46,700 bases of DNA from Candidatus Izemoplasmatales bacterium (GTDB taxonomy: Bacteria; Bacillota_I; Bacilli_A; Izemoplasmatales; Hujiaoplasmataceae): assembly GCA_041649275.1 (NCBI GenBank), contig JBAZNL010000012.1, positions 1 to 46,700 on the forward strand. Direction: 5' to 3'. A model generated the notes under the pieces. The model searched no databases. It was not told the origin of the DNA and worked only from the letters and a program-made list of their open reading frames with translations. The position numbers and the translations under genes were made by a program. How positions within the stretch are numbered: position 1 is the stretch's first letter; each line of letters begins with the position of its first letter. Below, piece by piece: positions 1-6,915 of the stretch.

Positions 1-512
1 AGCCTTACGCAGTCGACGACCGCGTCCTGGAGCGGATTGACGTTCGCGGCGGAAGCCTCGTAGTTCATGACGGCGACGGTCACGGCCTTGTCCTGCGACA
101 ACAGCCAGACCGAGAATTCGATGTACTGGCCGGGAACTGCCGGATCGGCGGACGCCGCGGTCGTGAGGTCCTGTCGGATCCAGGAGGCGCCGTCTTCGGT
201 CGTGATCGGCTGGAAGACGATGCTGTCGAAGAGATACTCGGCCTTGATCGCGTCGTTCGTCAGCAACGTCACATAGTTCGCGGGGTTGTCGAGGTACGCC
301 TTGTCGGTCGGATCGCCGTAGTCGTAACCGCCGGCGCTCATGTCGTCCATCATGATCATGAGCGACGTCGAGGTCTGGATCGTCATGTCGATCGGACCGA
401 CGGCGGACGCCAGGCCGATCGTGAACCAGGCGTAGGTGGCGCCGATCATGGTGAGAAACGAGAAGATCGCGACCATGCCCGCGAGAAGGATCTTTTTCTT
501 GAATGAGCTCAT
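1..512 (-). CDS. SipW-type secreted/anchored surface protein, partial
   Basis: This gene runs off the left edge, so only the first ~170 residues are visible. The N-terminus is MSSFKKKILLAG, then a hydrophobic segment ending in GATYAWFT. This lysine-plus-hydrophobic-plus-T-Y/F-A-x-F-T pattern is typical of SipW-processed proteins such as TasA and camelysin; I infer export or membrane anchoring. It is the third member of a tandem family with the genes at 580-1524 and 1570-2532, sharing the signal region, a following T-S/D-x-SL-x-I stretch and a later WLLSQ motif. An AGAAGG ribosome binding site lies 7 bases before the ATG. It is probably cotranscribed from the riboswitch-controlled promoter at 3614-3642. 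Function is unknown; a matrix-fibre or surface-coat role is the best family-based guess. Confidence 0.8.
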   Translation of the reverse strand, partial: MSSFKKKILLAGMVAIFSFLTMIGATYAWFTIGLASAVGPIDMTIQTSTSLMIMMDDMSAGGYDYGDPTDKAYLDNPANYVTLLTNDAIKAEYLFDSIVFQPITTEDGASWIRQDLTTAASADPAVPGQYIEFSVWLLSQDKAVTVAVMNYEASAANVNPLQDAVVDCVR

Positions 513-579
513 TCAGTTGCCTTCTTTCCGTCGATTCCGTCTCCCCGCCGTCGGACGGCGGGGAGGACCGGGATCGAAC

Positions 580-1524
580 TCATTCGATGATCTCGAAATT
601 GAACGAGACGTTGAATTTGGACGCGAGGATGGCGTTGGTGGTCTGGGCGTCCCAGCCCTCGATGTAGATGCGTACGGTGATGAGCGAGGGCGTGTCGGCG
701 TTGAGGGCTGCGAGCGCGGTCGGGACCGTCGACGAGGAGATGTTGGCGGAATCGAGTCCGTAGAAGAGCGAGTGCTGTCCGATCAGCGCGGTGCGCTGGT
801 CGACGGTCAGCGAGTACGGACCGGAGATGGTCGGCTCGTCGGGCGTGTCGGCGGCGCCGCGCATGCCGGCGGTGAAGGCGAAGGCGTAGTCCGGGTTGGT
901 GCTGAAGATCAGGGCCGGATTGACGACCGGAGCATCGAGCTCCTGCGACATCCAGACGGCGAGATTGACCGCGTAGATGACGTTGTCCTGGGTGTCGAGA
1001 TCGTTCGTGGCCGCCTCGACCGTGACGGCCAGGTCGGACAGGTAGATCGTGTTGTTGGACACCTGGGACAGGAGCCAGAACTTGAGTTCGACGAAATCGC
1101 CGGTGGGCGAGTTCGCGTTGGTGGTGGTCGTGAGCGCCTTGGTGATGACGTTCAGCGTCTTCAGATTCTGGCCGTCGAGGTCGTCGTAGGCGGCGTTGGC
1201 GGCCGTGACCGGGCCGAGCCGGTAGCCGGCGAGGCCGGCGTACTCGGTCGTGTCGGTGATGTCGGTGGAAACGAGATTGTTGCGGTACGTCGCCGCGTCG
1301 AGCAGGCTCTCCTCGTCGAGGAGGTCCTGCGCGGCGTCGCCCTCGAACTCCCCGTCGTAGACGCGGATGAGGAGCGAGGTGTCGGTCTTGACGTTGATCT
1401 GCATCTGACCGACTTCGACGGTGTTGGACACCGTGAACCAGGCGAAGGTCGTACCGAACGAGGCGATGATCGCGAACAGCAGGACGAGACCCGTCATGAT
1501 GACTTTGGTTTTCAGGTTTGTCAT
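580..1524 (-). CDS. SipW-type secreted/anchored surface protein (paralogue 2)
   Basis: A 314-residue protein beginning MTNLKTKVIMTGLVLLF, with one hydrophobic N-terminal segment ending GTTFAWFTVSN around residues 24-34. This is a SipW-type signal. The rest is Thr/Asn/Asp-rich, with predicted beta structure and no further membrane span. A conserved tail, ITVRIYIEGWD followed by FNVSFNFEI, is shared almost word for word with the next gene (1570-2532), so the two are recent duplicates. No sortase motif is seen. AAGGAGG lies 9 bases before the ATG. It sits third in the operon behind the c-di-GMP-I riboswitch. The role is inferred as an extracellular matrix or surface component; no enzyme motif is visible. 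Confidence 0.85.
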   Translation of the reverse strand: MTNLKTKVIMTGLVLLFAIIASFGTTFAWFTVSNTVEVGQMQINVKTDTSLLIRVYDGEFEGDAAQDLLDEESLLDAATYRNNLVSTDITDTTEYAGLAGYRLGPVTAANAAYDDLDGQNLKTLNVITKALTTTTNANSPTGDFVELKFWLLSQVSNNTIYLSDLAVTVEAATNDLDTQDNVIYAVNLAVWMSQELDAPVVNPALIFSTNPDYAFAFTAGMRGAADTPDEPTISGPYSLTVDQRTALIGQHSLFYGLDSANISSSTVPTALAALNADTPSLITVRIYIEGWDAQTTNAILASKFNVSFNFEIIE

Positions 1525-1569
1525 GGTATCATGCCTCCTTCATATGATATGTGTCCTGAAGAAGGATTA

Positions 1570-2532
1570 TCAGGCGATGTCCTGGAGCGAGAACTTGAAG
1601 GAGATGTTGAAAGCGGCGGCGAGCACGCCGTTGGTGGTGTCGGAATCCCAGCCTTCGATGTAGATGCGGACCGTGAAGAGGGTCGGAATGTTCTGCGAAA
1701 GGGTGTAAATGACATCCGCTTCGGCGAGGGTATCTCCAGAGACGTCGGCGACGTCGGCGGAACCCTTGAACAAGGCGTGCGCCGTCACGAGATCATCGCG
1801 GGAATCGGCAAGAATCGAGTTGTTGGTGGGAACACCGGAGTCATATCCTCTCATACCGGCGGTGAAGGTGAAGTCGTAATCCGGATCTTCTGAGTAGATG
1901 AACGCGGTGCCATCAACGGCATTCTCTTCGGTCTGGGAAACCCAAGTCGCGAGACGGACGGCATTCACGATGTTGTCTTGCGTATCGGAGTTCGCGACGA
2001 CGGTGTCGATCGCGAGGTCGGAGAGGACGACGTCCTCGGTGCCGGTGCCCTGCGAGAGGACCCAGAACTTGAGTTCGACGAAGTTGCCGGTCGCGCTATT
2101 GGCAACGGTCGTGCCGGTGGCGGACCAAGCCTTGGTATCGATATTCAGCGTGCGCAGGTCCTTGACGTTCCCGAGCGTGGTTCCATCAAGGGCGGTCGTT
2201 GCGGTGACATCGGTCATGTACCAGGTCGAGAGATTCCAGTAGAGCTCGGTGGCGGCATGGGTGCTGTTGCCGTCGCCTTCCGGGTCGGTGATGTCGGTCA
2301 GAGCGAGGTTTGCCTTGTAGTTGTTGGCATCAAGCAAGGCGGTTTCGTCGCCGACTTCGTTCTCGTAGACCTTGATGAGGAGCGATTCGGAGGTCTTGAC
2401 GTTCAGCTGCATCGCAGCGACGGTGACGGTATTGGACACGGTGAACCAGGCGAAGGTCGAGCCGATCGTGGCGACCAGGGCGAAGAGCAGGACGAGTCCG
2501 GACAGGATGATCTTGTTTCTGAGTGATTTCAT
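1570..2532 (-). CDS. SipW-type secreted/anchored surface protein (paralogue 1)
   Basis: A 320-residue protein, MKSLRNKIILSGLVLLFALV..., with a single N-terminal hydrophobic segment ending GSTFAWFTVSNTV. It matches the downstream paralogue over the signal (SNTV-x(4)-MQ-x-NVKT), the VELKFW-x-LSQ segment, the TAGMRG segment and the FTVRIYIEGWD C-terminal segment. Family knowledge of TasA/camelysin-type proteins suggests a secreted beta-sandwich subunit whose signal is removed by SipW; no SipW peptidase gene is inside the window. It lies 45 bases before the gene at 580-1524 and 72 bases after the stop of 2605-3369, in one apparent transcript. Function is not assigned beyond surface or matrix protein. 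Confidence 0.85.
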   Translation of the reverse strand: MKSLRNKIILSGLVLLFALVATIGSTFAWFTVSNTVTVAAMQLNVKTSESLLIKVYENEVGDETALLDANNYKANLALTDITDPEGDGNSTHAATELYWNLSTWYMTDVTATTALDGTTLGNVKDLRTLNIDTKAWSATGTTVANSATGNFVELKFWVLSQGTGTEDVVLSDLAIDTVVANSDTQDNIVNAVRLATWVSQTEENAVDGTAFIYSEDPDYDFTFTAGMRGYDSGVPTNNSILADSRDDLVTAHALFKGSADVADVSGDTLAEADVIYTLSQNIPTLFTVRIYIEGWDSDTTNGVLAAAFNISFKFSLQDIA

Positions 2533-2604
2533 GATTTTTCTCCTTTTCCCTATCTATCTTTTTTTTCGTATAACACTTTGTCTGTCGAATCTTGCTGCCG
2601 ACCC

Positions 2605-3369
2605 TTAGAACTCCTCGTAAACGTGGGTCACCGTGAAGTCCATCTGGAATTTGATGCCGCCGCCGACGATGTTCAGGTTGTGGTCGGCGTCCTCGCCCTC
2701 GAACCACAGGACGACCGTGATCTTGAGGACGGCGCCCGGCTGGAGGGCGGTGTAGTTCTTCGTCATCACCGTCGTCATGCTCGTGAACGGTTCGGTGCCG
2801 ATCTCCGGTTCCCCGGGGCGGTCGCCGTCGTCCGTCTGGAGCTTGGCGAAGGTGAGACCCACGTCGTCGAAGATGACGCGGACGCGGATCGCCTCTTCGG
2901 CGCCCTTGGTGGCGGACACCACCGTGATCGCGGCTTGCATGTCGACCATCAGGTCGCCCGCGTTCTCGAGGTAGAAGGTGTACACCATCAGCGATTCGCC
3001 GTTGTTCGACCCGTCGACCGAAGTCAGGTACGAATCGTCCGGGACGCAGACGTCGTGACCGAGTTCGAACGTCGAGTATTCGGTTCCGCACAGGGCGGTC
3101 ATGCCGTCGGCGCTTTCGACCTTGCCGGAGATCAGGCGGGAGGTGTATTCCCGCGTGACCGCGCTCTCGTAGAGGGTGATGCCGGCGCTCTGTGCCATGC
3201 GGTCGACGGTGAAGGTGAAGTTGCCGACGACCTGGCCGTAGTACGAGATCGCGAAGATCAGGAAGGTGAGGACGCCGCTGGCGATGATGCCCCACCGGCT
3301 GGCTTTCGCGACCCGGGCGGCCCGCGACGCGGCGACGACGCGCTGCGCCAGTTTCGTTCTGAGGCTCAT
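2605..3369 (-). CDS. Anchored surface protein, first gene of the riboswitch-controlled cluster
   Basis: A 254-residue protein from the ATG at 3369. A basic N-terminus (MSLRTKLAQRVV and a short Ala/Arg-rich stretch) leads into one hydrophobic segment (GIIASGVLTFLIFAISYYG, about residues 34-52). The remainder is beta-rich and presumably extracytoplasmic; it contains two cysteines (CGTEY, DVCVPDD) and ends FTVTHVYEEF. Unlike its three downstream neighbours it lacks the AWFT motif, so it may stay membrane-anchored. The reading frame stays open upstream to an ATG at 3435 and beyond. I chose 3369 because MSLRTKL resembles the neighbours' N-termini, but no strong ribosome binding site decides the start. 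Function is unknown; a camelysin/TasA-like companion subunit is a guess. Confidence 0.75.
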   Translation of the reverse strand: MSLRTKLAQRVVAASRAARVAKASRWGIIASGVLTFLIFAISYYGQVVGNFTFTVDRMAQSAGITLYESAVTREYTSRLISGKVESADGMTALCGTEYSTFELGHDVCVPDDSYLTSVDGSNNGESLMVYTFYLENAGDLMVDMQAAITVVSATKGAEEAIRVRVIFDDVGLTFAKLQTDDGDRPGEPEIGTEPFTSMTTVMTKNYTALQPGAVLKITVVLWFEGEDADHNLNIVGGGIKFQMDFTVTHVYEEF

Positions 3370-3399
3370 ACCGTGCGTCCATCCCCCCGTTCCGACGTC

Positions 3400-3447
3400 G
3401 GATGTGGCTTTCCAACCTAATAAAAAAGCCACCATCCTTTTCCGACG
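3400..3447 (-). other. Stem-loop in the leader of the surface-protein operon
   Basis: The arms GGATGTGGCTTT (3400-3411) and AAAGCCACCATCC (3425-3437) pair with one bulged base, and outer CGTCGG/CCGACG can extend the stem. It lies between the riboswitch terminator and the start at 3369, and covers an alternative in-frame ATG at 3435. On the minus strand its loop contains a run of six T. A translational role is possible but not demonstrated. Confidence 0.45.
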
Positions 3448-3502
3448 GGGTGCGCTCCTTATGCCAGAACCGCGCGATGTGGATACACCGCGTCCCTGGA
3501 AA

Positions 3503-3538
3503 TAAAAAAGCGCCCTCATCTCAGAATCAGATAACGGC
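3503..3538 (-). terminator. Intrinsic terminator of c-di-GMP riboswitch 1
   Basis: On the minus strand GCCGTTATCT (3538-3529) pairs with AGATGAGGGC (3521-3512), with one G-G mismatch and a 7-base loop, and is followed by a run of T (3509-3504). The first bases of the stem (GCC) belong to the conserved TTGCCG end of the aptamer, so aptamer and terminator share sequence. This is the usual arrangement for a transcription-controlling riboswitch. Confidence 0.85.
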
Positions 3539-3600
3539 AACTGGCTGCCATCTTGCGAAGGCCCTATAGCTTTGCGTCGCTAGATTTCTCTAGTTTTGCT
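3533..3600 (-). promoter_or_regulatory. Cyclic-di-GMP-I (GEMM) riboswitch 1
   Basis: Read on the minus strand the element runs AGCAAAAC, then the hairpin CTAGA-GAAA-TCTAG with a GNRA tetraloop, CGACGCAAAGC, a second hairpin, GGCAGCC and AGTTGCCG. These are the hallmarks of the c-di-GMP-I class: a GAAA tetraloop stem, the ACGCAAAGC core, the GGTAGCC-type receptor side and a closing GTT-x-CCG. The ends GCAA and TTGC are complementary. A G precedes CAAAAC, matching the position (G20 in the Vibrio Vc2 aptamer) associated with c-di-GMP rather than cGAMP. It starts a few bases after a consensus promoter and controls the surface-protein genes at 3369 and below. The copy at 29150-29220 is nearly identical in its core. 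Identified from the consensus by eye, not by a covariance model. Confidence 0.9.
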
Positions 3601-3613
3601 CTTTACGGAAGTA

Positions 3614-3642
3614 ATTATAAATCCGATTTTCGGCATTGTCAA
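3614..3642 (-). promoter_or_regulatory. Sigma-A-type promoter of the surface-protein operon
   Basis: On the minus strand a perfect TTGACA (3642-3637), a 17-base spacer and a perfect TATAAT (3619-3614). The predicted transcript begins near 3607, just before the riboswitch aptamer. Confidence 0.9.
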
Positions 3643-3741
3643 GCGGATTGGATCGATTTTTTCATATTTCGCGCGATTTCATCCGCAATTCGGCTGCAAA
3701 TCCGGGGAAAAAGCGGCATTCCCCCGAAGACGTCTCGCCCG

Positions 3742-3764
3742 GGGACGCGCGGCCTGCGCGTCCC
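3742..3764. other. GC-rich perfect inverted repeat after the hydrolase gene
   Basis: The arms GGGACGCGC and GCGCGTCCC (9 bp) enclose a 5-base loop, 28 bases past the stop at 3793. There is no adjoining T run on either strand, so it is a weak terminator candidate or an mRNA-end-protecting hairpin. The rest of 3643-3792 shows nothing else I can identify. Confidence 0.45.
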
Positions 3765-3792
3765 GCGGGTGAAACGGAGCGTCAATAGGCGC

Positions 3793-4674
3793 TCAAAGGA
3801 GGAAACGGACGATGTGTTCGGCGAGTTCGTCGGGCTTGTCGACGAGCGGCGAGTGGCCGCAGTCCTCGAACCGGACGTACGTCGAGGGACCCGGGATCGC
3901 CCGGATGTTGTCCTGGACCATCGCTTCCGGGACGGTCCGGTCGAGCGTCCCCCAGAAATGCAGGACGGGGCAGTGGATCCTCGCGATCGCGTTGTTCCCG
4001 GGGCCGTAGAAGTTCGGTTCGGACGCCATGTTCAGGCTCGCGAGCGCGAAGTCGACGTCCGGCAGGTTGCGCTGCTTCATGGTCTCGCCGATCCAGCGGG
4101 CGTTCTCCTCGGGGGTCGGCTTGTTCTTCGCGTAGATCGTGACGTCGTAGATGTAGGTGAGGAACGCCGCGTTCTGCGCCGCGATCGCGTCGACGACCGG
4201 CTTCACCTGGAGCGGGTCCAGGGCCATCTCGTCGGCGGAGGCGTAGGCCTTGCCGACCTCGGGCTGGAAGGCCGCGTTCTTCCTGAAGATCGGGTAGCCG
4301 CGGTGGGTCGTCGAATCGATCAGGATCAGCCGTTCGGTGACCTCGGGCCAGGCCGCCGCGAACTCCATCGCGACGCCCCCGCCGAGGCTCCATCCGAGGA
4401 TCGCGGCCCGCGTGACGCCGAGGGCGTCGAGGAACTGCTTCACGTCGCCGGCGAGTTCCCTGAGAGACCCGACGCGGGCGAGGTAGGTGGAGTCGCCGAA
4501 ACCGCGCAGGTCGGGGGCGAGCACGCGCAGGTCCGCCGGAACCCGCGCGATCAGCGGCTCGTAGTAGAGCGACGAGGACAGATTGCCGTGGATCAGGACC
4601 AGCGTCTTCGGTCCCGTTCCGCTTTCGAGATACGCGTAGGTCTCGCCGTTGGCGAGGCGGATCTGCTTCTTCAT
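3793..4674 (-). CDS. Alpha/beta hydrolase (last gene of the acyl-CoA/Liv operon)
   Basis: A 293-residue cytoplasmic alpha/beta hydrolase without a signal peptide. Visible are the HGN oxyanion segment (VLIHGNLSSS), the nucleophile elbow GWSLGG with Ser96, a probable acid Asp245 in GTLDRTVP and the catalytic His274 in DCGHSPLV. Length and order of motifs are normal for the family, whose members cleave esters, thioesters, lactones or C-C bonds; the substrate cannot be told from sequence. GGGAGG lies 8 bases before the ATG. It follows a second hydrolase gene by 16 bases at the end of an operon with CoA-transferase, thiolase and a branched-chain-amino-acid-type ABC transporter, so an ester or oligo-ester hydrolase in the same pathway is my inference. 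Confidence 0.9.
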   Translation of the reverse strand: MKKQIRLANGETYAYLESGTGPKTLVLIHGNLSSSLYYEPLIARVPADLRVLAPDLRGFGDSTYLARVGSLRELAGDVKQFLDALGVTRAAILGWSLGGGVAMEFAAAWPEVTERLILIDSTTHRGYPIFRKNAAFQPEVGKAYASADEMALDPLQVKPVVDAIAAQNAAFLTYIYDVTIYAKNKPTPEENARWIGETMKQRNLPDVDFALASLNMASEPNFYGPGNNAIARIHCPVLHFWGTLDRTVPEAMVQDNIRAIPGPSTYVRFEDCGHSPLVDKPDELAEHIVRFLL

Positions 4675-4690
4675 GAGGTTTCCTCCCTGG

Positions 4691-5512
4691 TCAGATCTGG
4701 TATTCGGTGTCCGCGACGTTCACGAACCCGGTGACGAGGGTCGCGAACAGGAGCGGGCGTTCGTACATCGAGGCGTGGCCGGCGACCGGGATCTTGATCC
4801 ATTCGGAGCCGGGGATCAGGCGGTAGAGCTCCTCCTGCCGGTCGACCGGGGTGAGGTAGTCCTCCTCGGCCGAGACGATGAGCGTCTTGGCCCTGATCCT
4901 GCCGAGGTCGGCCTTGACGTCGTAGTCCTCGGCCGAGAGCGTGAGACGCTCCATCGCGTCGAGGAAAGCTGGCGTCGAGAAGATCGGTACGAGCAGCTTC
5001 TCGCGGTTCTTCATCCACTCGAGGCGGGAACGGTAGTAGTGCGGGGAATAGATGACCGGGATCGTCGTCTGGTAATAGGCGGCGCCGTCGCGGGTGCGGC
5101 CGGTCGCGATCCAGCCGCGGCCGATGTCCCTGAGCCAGGGGCCGGTGGCGGCGGTGGTGTTGAAGAGGACGAGGCGGTCGACGCGGTCGGGATATGCGAT
5201 CGCGAGCCGGATGGCGACTTCGCCGCCGTAGGAGATCCCGACGAACGAGGCCTTTTCAAGGCCGAGGTGGTCGAGGAGTCCAACGAGCAGGTCGACCTGG
5301 ACGTCCTGGGTGTAGGTCTCGCCCTCGAGCCGGTCGCTCTGCCCCTGGTCGAAGAAGTCGACGCGGAAAAGCGTGTTGGCGGTGGACAGCGAGCGGACGA
5401 ACGGCGTCCAGCTCTTCGTCGACATCATGATCCCGTTCAGGATCAGAAGCGGCTTGCCCGCCCCGTCGGTCGTGTAGAAGACGCGCTTCCCGCGATGCTC
5501 AAAAAAGCTCAT
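4691..5512 (-). CDS. Alpha/beta hydrolase
   Basis: A 273-residue alpha/beta hydrolase. The nucleophile elbow is GISYGG (Ser94), the acid is probably Asp218 in EEDYLTP and the catalytic His is 246 in VAGHASM. It has no signal peptide and is probably cytosolic. It is not a close duplicate of the neighbour at 3793-4674, so the two may act on different bonds. Its start overlaps the end of the CoA-transferase gene by 14 bases, indicating translational coupling within the operon. Family members range from esterases to enol-lactonases and 2-hydroxy-6-oxo-dienoate hydrolases; the choice is not possible from sequence alone. Confidence 0.9.
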   Translation of the reverse strand: MSFFEHRGKRVFYTTDGAGKPLLILNGIMMSTKSWTPFVRSLSTANTLFRVDFFDQGQSDRLEGETYTQDVQVDLLVGLLDHLGLEKASFVGISYGGEVAIRLAIAYPDRVDRLVLFNTTAATGPWLRDIGRGWIATGRTRDGAAYYQTTIPVIYSPHYYRSRLEWMKNREKLLVPIFSTPAFLDAMERLTLSAEDYDVKADLGRIRAKTLIVSAEEDYLTPVDRQEELYRLIPGSEWIKIPVAGHASMYERPLLFATLVTGFVNVADTEYQI

Positions 5513-6821
5513 GGAGGTAGCCCGCCTCGATCGCCTCGCGGGTCAGCTGTTCGCGGAATTTCGGATGGGCGATCGAAATGAGAAGCTGCGCGCGCTCGCG
5601 GATGTTCGTGCCGCGGAGGGCGGCGACGCCGTATTCGGTCACGACGTAGTCGACGTCGTTCCGGGAGAGCGAGACGGCCGCGCCCGGCTTGAGCGTGGCG
5701 ACGATCTTGGAGGTCTCCTCCTTCTCGCCGGTGGCCGGGTTTTTGACCTGGGCGGTGGAGTAGAGGCAGATGAAGGAACGCCCGTTTCTGGCGTTCTGGG
5801 CGCCGATCGCGGTGTCGCTCTGGCCGCCGGTGCCGGAGAACTGGCGGGTGCCGATCGACTCCGAGCAGCACTGGCCGGTGAGGTCGATCTCGAGCGTCGA
5901 GTTGATCGAGACCATGTTGTCGTTCTTTCCGACGACGGCGGGGTCGTTCACGTACGAGCCCGCAAGCATCATCACGGACGGGTTCTGGTCGATGAAGTCG
6001 TAGAGTTCCCGGGTGCCGAAGGCGAAGGCGCAGACGTGTTTTCCGGGATGGAGGGTCTTCTTCCGTCCGGTGATGACGCCGGCCTTGATCAGGTCGACCA
6101 TCCCGGAGGTGAACATCTCCGTATGGATGCCGAGGTCCTTCTTCCCGAAGAGCGCCTTCGAGACGGCGTTGGGCATTCCGCCGATGCCGAGCTGGATGGT
6201 GTCGCCGTCGTGGATCCGTTCGGCGACGAAATTGCCGATGATCGTGTCCTTCTCGGTCGGAACGGCGTTCGGAATCGTCGGCGCCGGATAGTCGGCGTCG
6301 ACGAGGTAGTCGACATCGGAGAGATGGACCTCGAGGTCGCCGTAGGTGCGCGGGAAGTTCGGGTTGATCTCGACGACGACGATCTTCGCCGCCTCGATCA
6401 TCTGCTTCTCGTAGACGTTCGAGAGCGACAGCGACATGAAGCCGTGCTTGTCCGGCGGCGTCGCCGCCGTCACGAAGAGGTCGGGCTTTTTATGGAAGAG
6501 ACGTTTCGTCCCGGCGAAATGGAGATGGTTCGGGATGAACGAGATGTTTCCGTGTTCGTGGACCTTGCGCAGGACGTTGGTGTAGAACCAGCCGTCGAGG
6601 CTGAAGTTCTTGCGCCATTTCTCGTCCATGAAGAATTCTGCGTTCGCGATCGGAAGGCAGTTGGTGACGGTGACGCCGGTGACGCGGTCGCCGGCCTTGT
6701 GGAGGTTGGACATGAACAGCTGCGGTTCGTTCGCGGCCATTCCGACGACGATCTCGTCGCCCGACTTGACGAGCGCGATCGCCTCGTCGACGGTGATCTT
6801 CCGGGGGTTTTTTCCGTACAT
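5499..6821 (-). CDS. Acetyl-CoA hydrolase/CoA-transferase family protein (4-hydroxybutyrate CoA-transferase-like)
   Basis: A 440-residue protein of the family that includes 4-hydroxybutyrate and butyryl-CoA:acetate CoA-transferases. Visible features are the N-terminal DEIVVGMAANEP segment, the GIGGMPNAV glycine-rich loop, the probable catalytic Glu235 in HTEMFTSGM, and the SGTGGQSD motif typical of the transferase branch. Length fits the family (430-450). The reaction would move CoA from acetyl-CoA (or similar) to an imported carboxylate, forming an acyl-CoA at the Glu as an enzyme-bound intermediate. It lies between the LivK-like gene, with a stable hairpin between them, and the first hydrolase. 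In context it probably activates the transported acid; the substrate is unknown. Confidence 0.9.
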   Translation of the reverse strand: MYGKNPRKITVDEAIALVKSGDEIVVGMAANEPQLFMSNLHKAGDRVTGVTVTNCLPIANAEFFMDEKWRKNFSLDGWFYTNVLRKVHEHGNISFIPNHLHFAGTKRLFHKKPDLFVTAATPPDKHGFMSLSLSNVYEKQMIEAAKIVVVEINPNFPRTYGDLEVHLSDVDYLVDADYPAPTIPNAVPTEKDTIIGNFVAERIHDGDTIQLGIGGMPNAVSKALFGKKDLGIHTEMFTSGMVDLIKAGVITGRKKTLHPGKHVCAFAFGTRELYDFIDQNPSVMMLAGSYVNDPAVVGKNDNMVSINSTLEIDLTGQCCSESIGTRQFSGTGGQSDTAIGAQNARNGRSFICLYSTAQVKNPATGEKEETSKIVATLKPGAAVSLSRNDVDYVVTEYGVAALRGTNIRERAQLLISIAHPKFREQLTREAIEAGYLHELF

Positions 6822-6845
6822 GGGCTCTTGTCCTTTCAGGCTCTG

Positions 6846-6897
6846 CGCATGCGCGTCAAGGGAGACCGGCGGCCGGTTCTCCCTTGACGGTTCATGC
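6846..6897 (-). other. Intercistronic stem-loop downstream of livK
   Basis: A strong inverted repeat with arms GTCAAGGGAGACCGG and CCGGTTCTCCCTTGAC (one bulge) at 6855-6888; flanking CATGCG-type bases can extend it outward. No T run follows on the minus strand, so it is unlikely to stop transcription fully. Stable hairpins right after binding-protein genes often protect the upstream mRNA, raising binding-protein levels over the other operon products. Confidence 0.6.
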
Positions 6898-6915
6898 GGA
6901 ATTCGTTTGCGCGGA

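Noticed and set aside
436..1893. A 485-codon plus-strand open frame over the SipW-type genes
   Set aside because: Composition typical of an antisense shadow; the minus-strand genes have clear signal peptides, shared motifs and ribosome binding sites.
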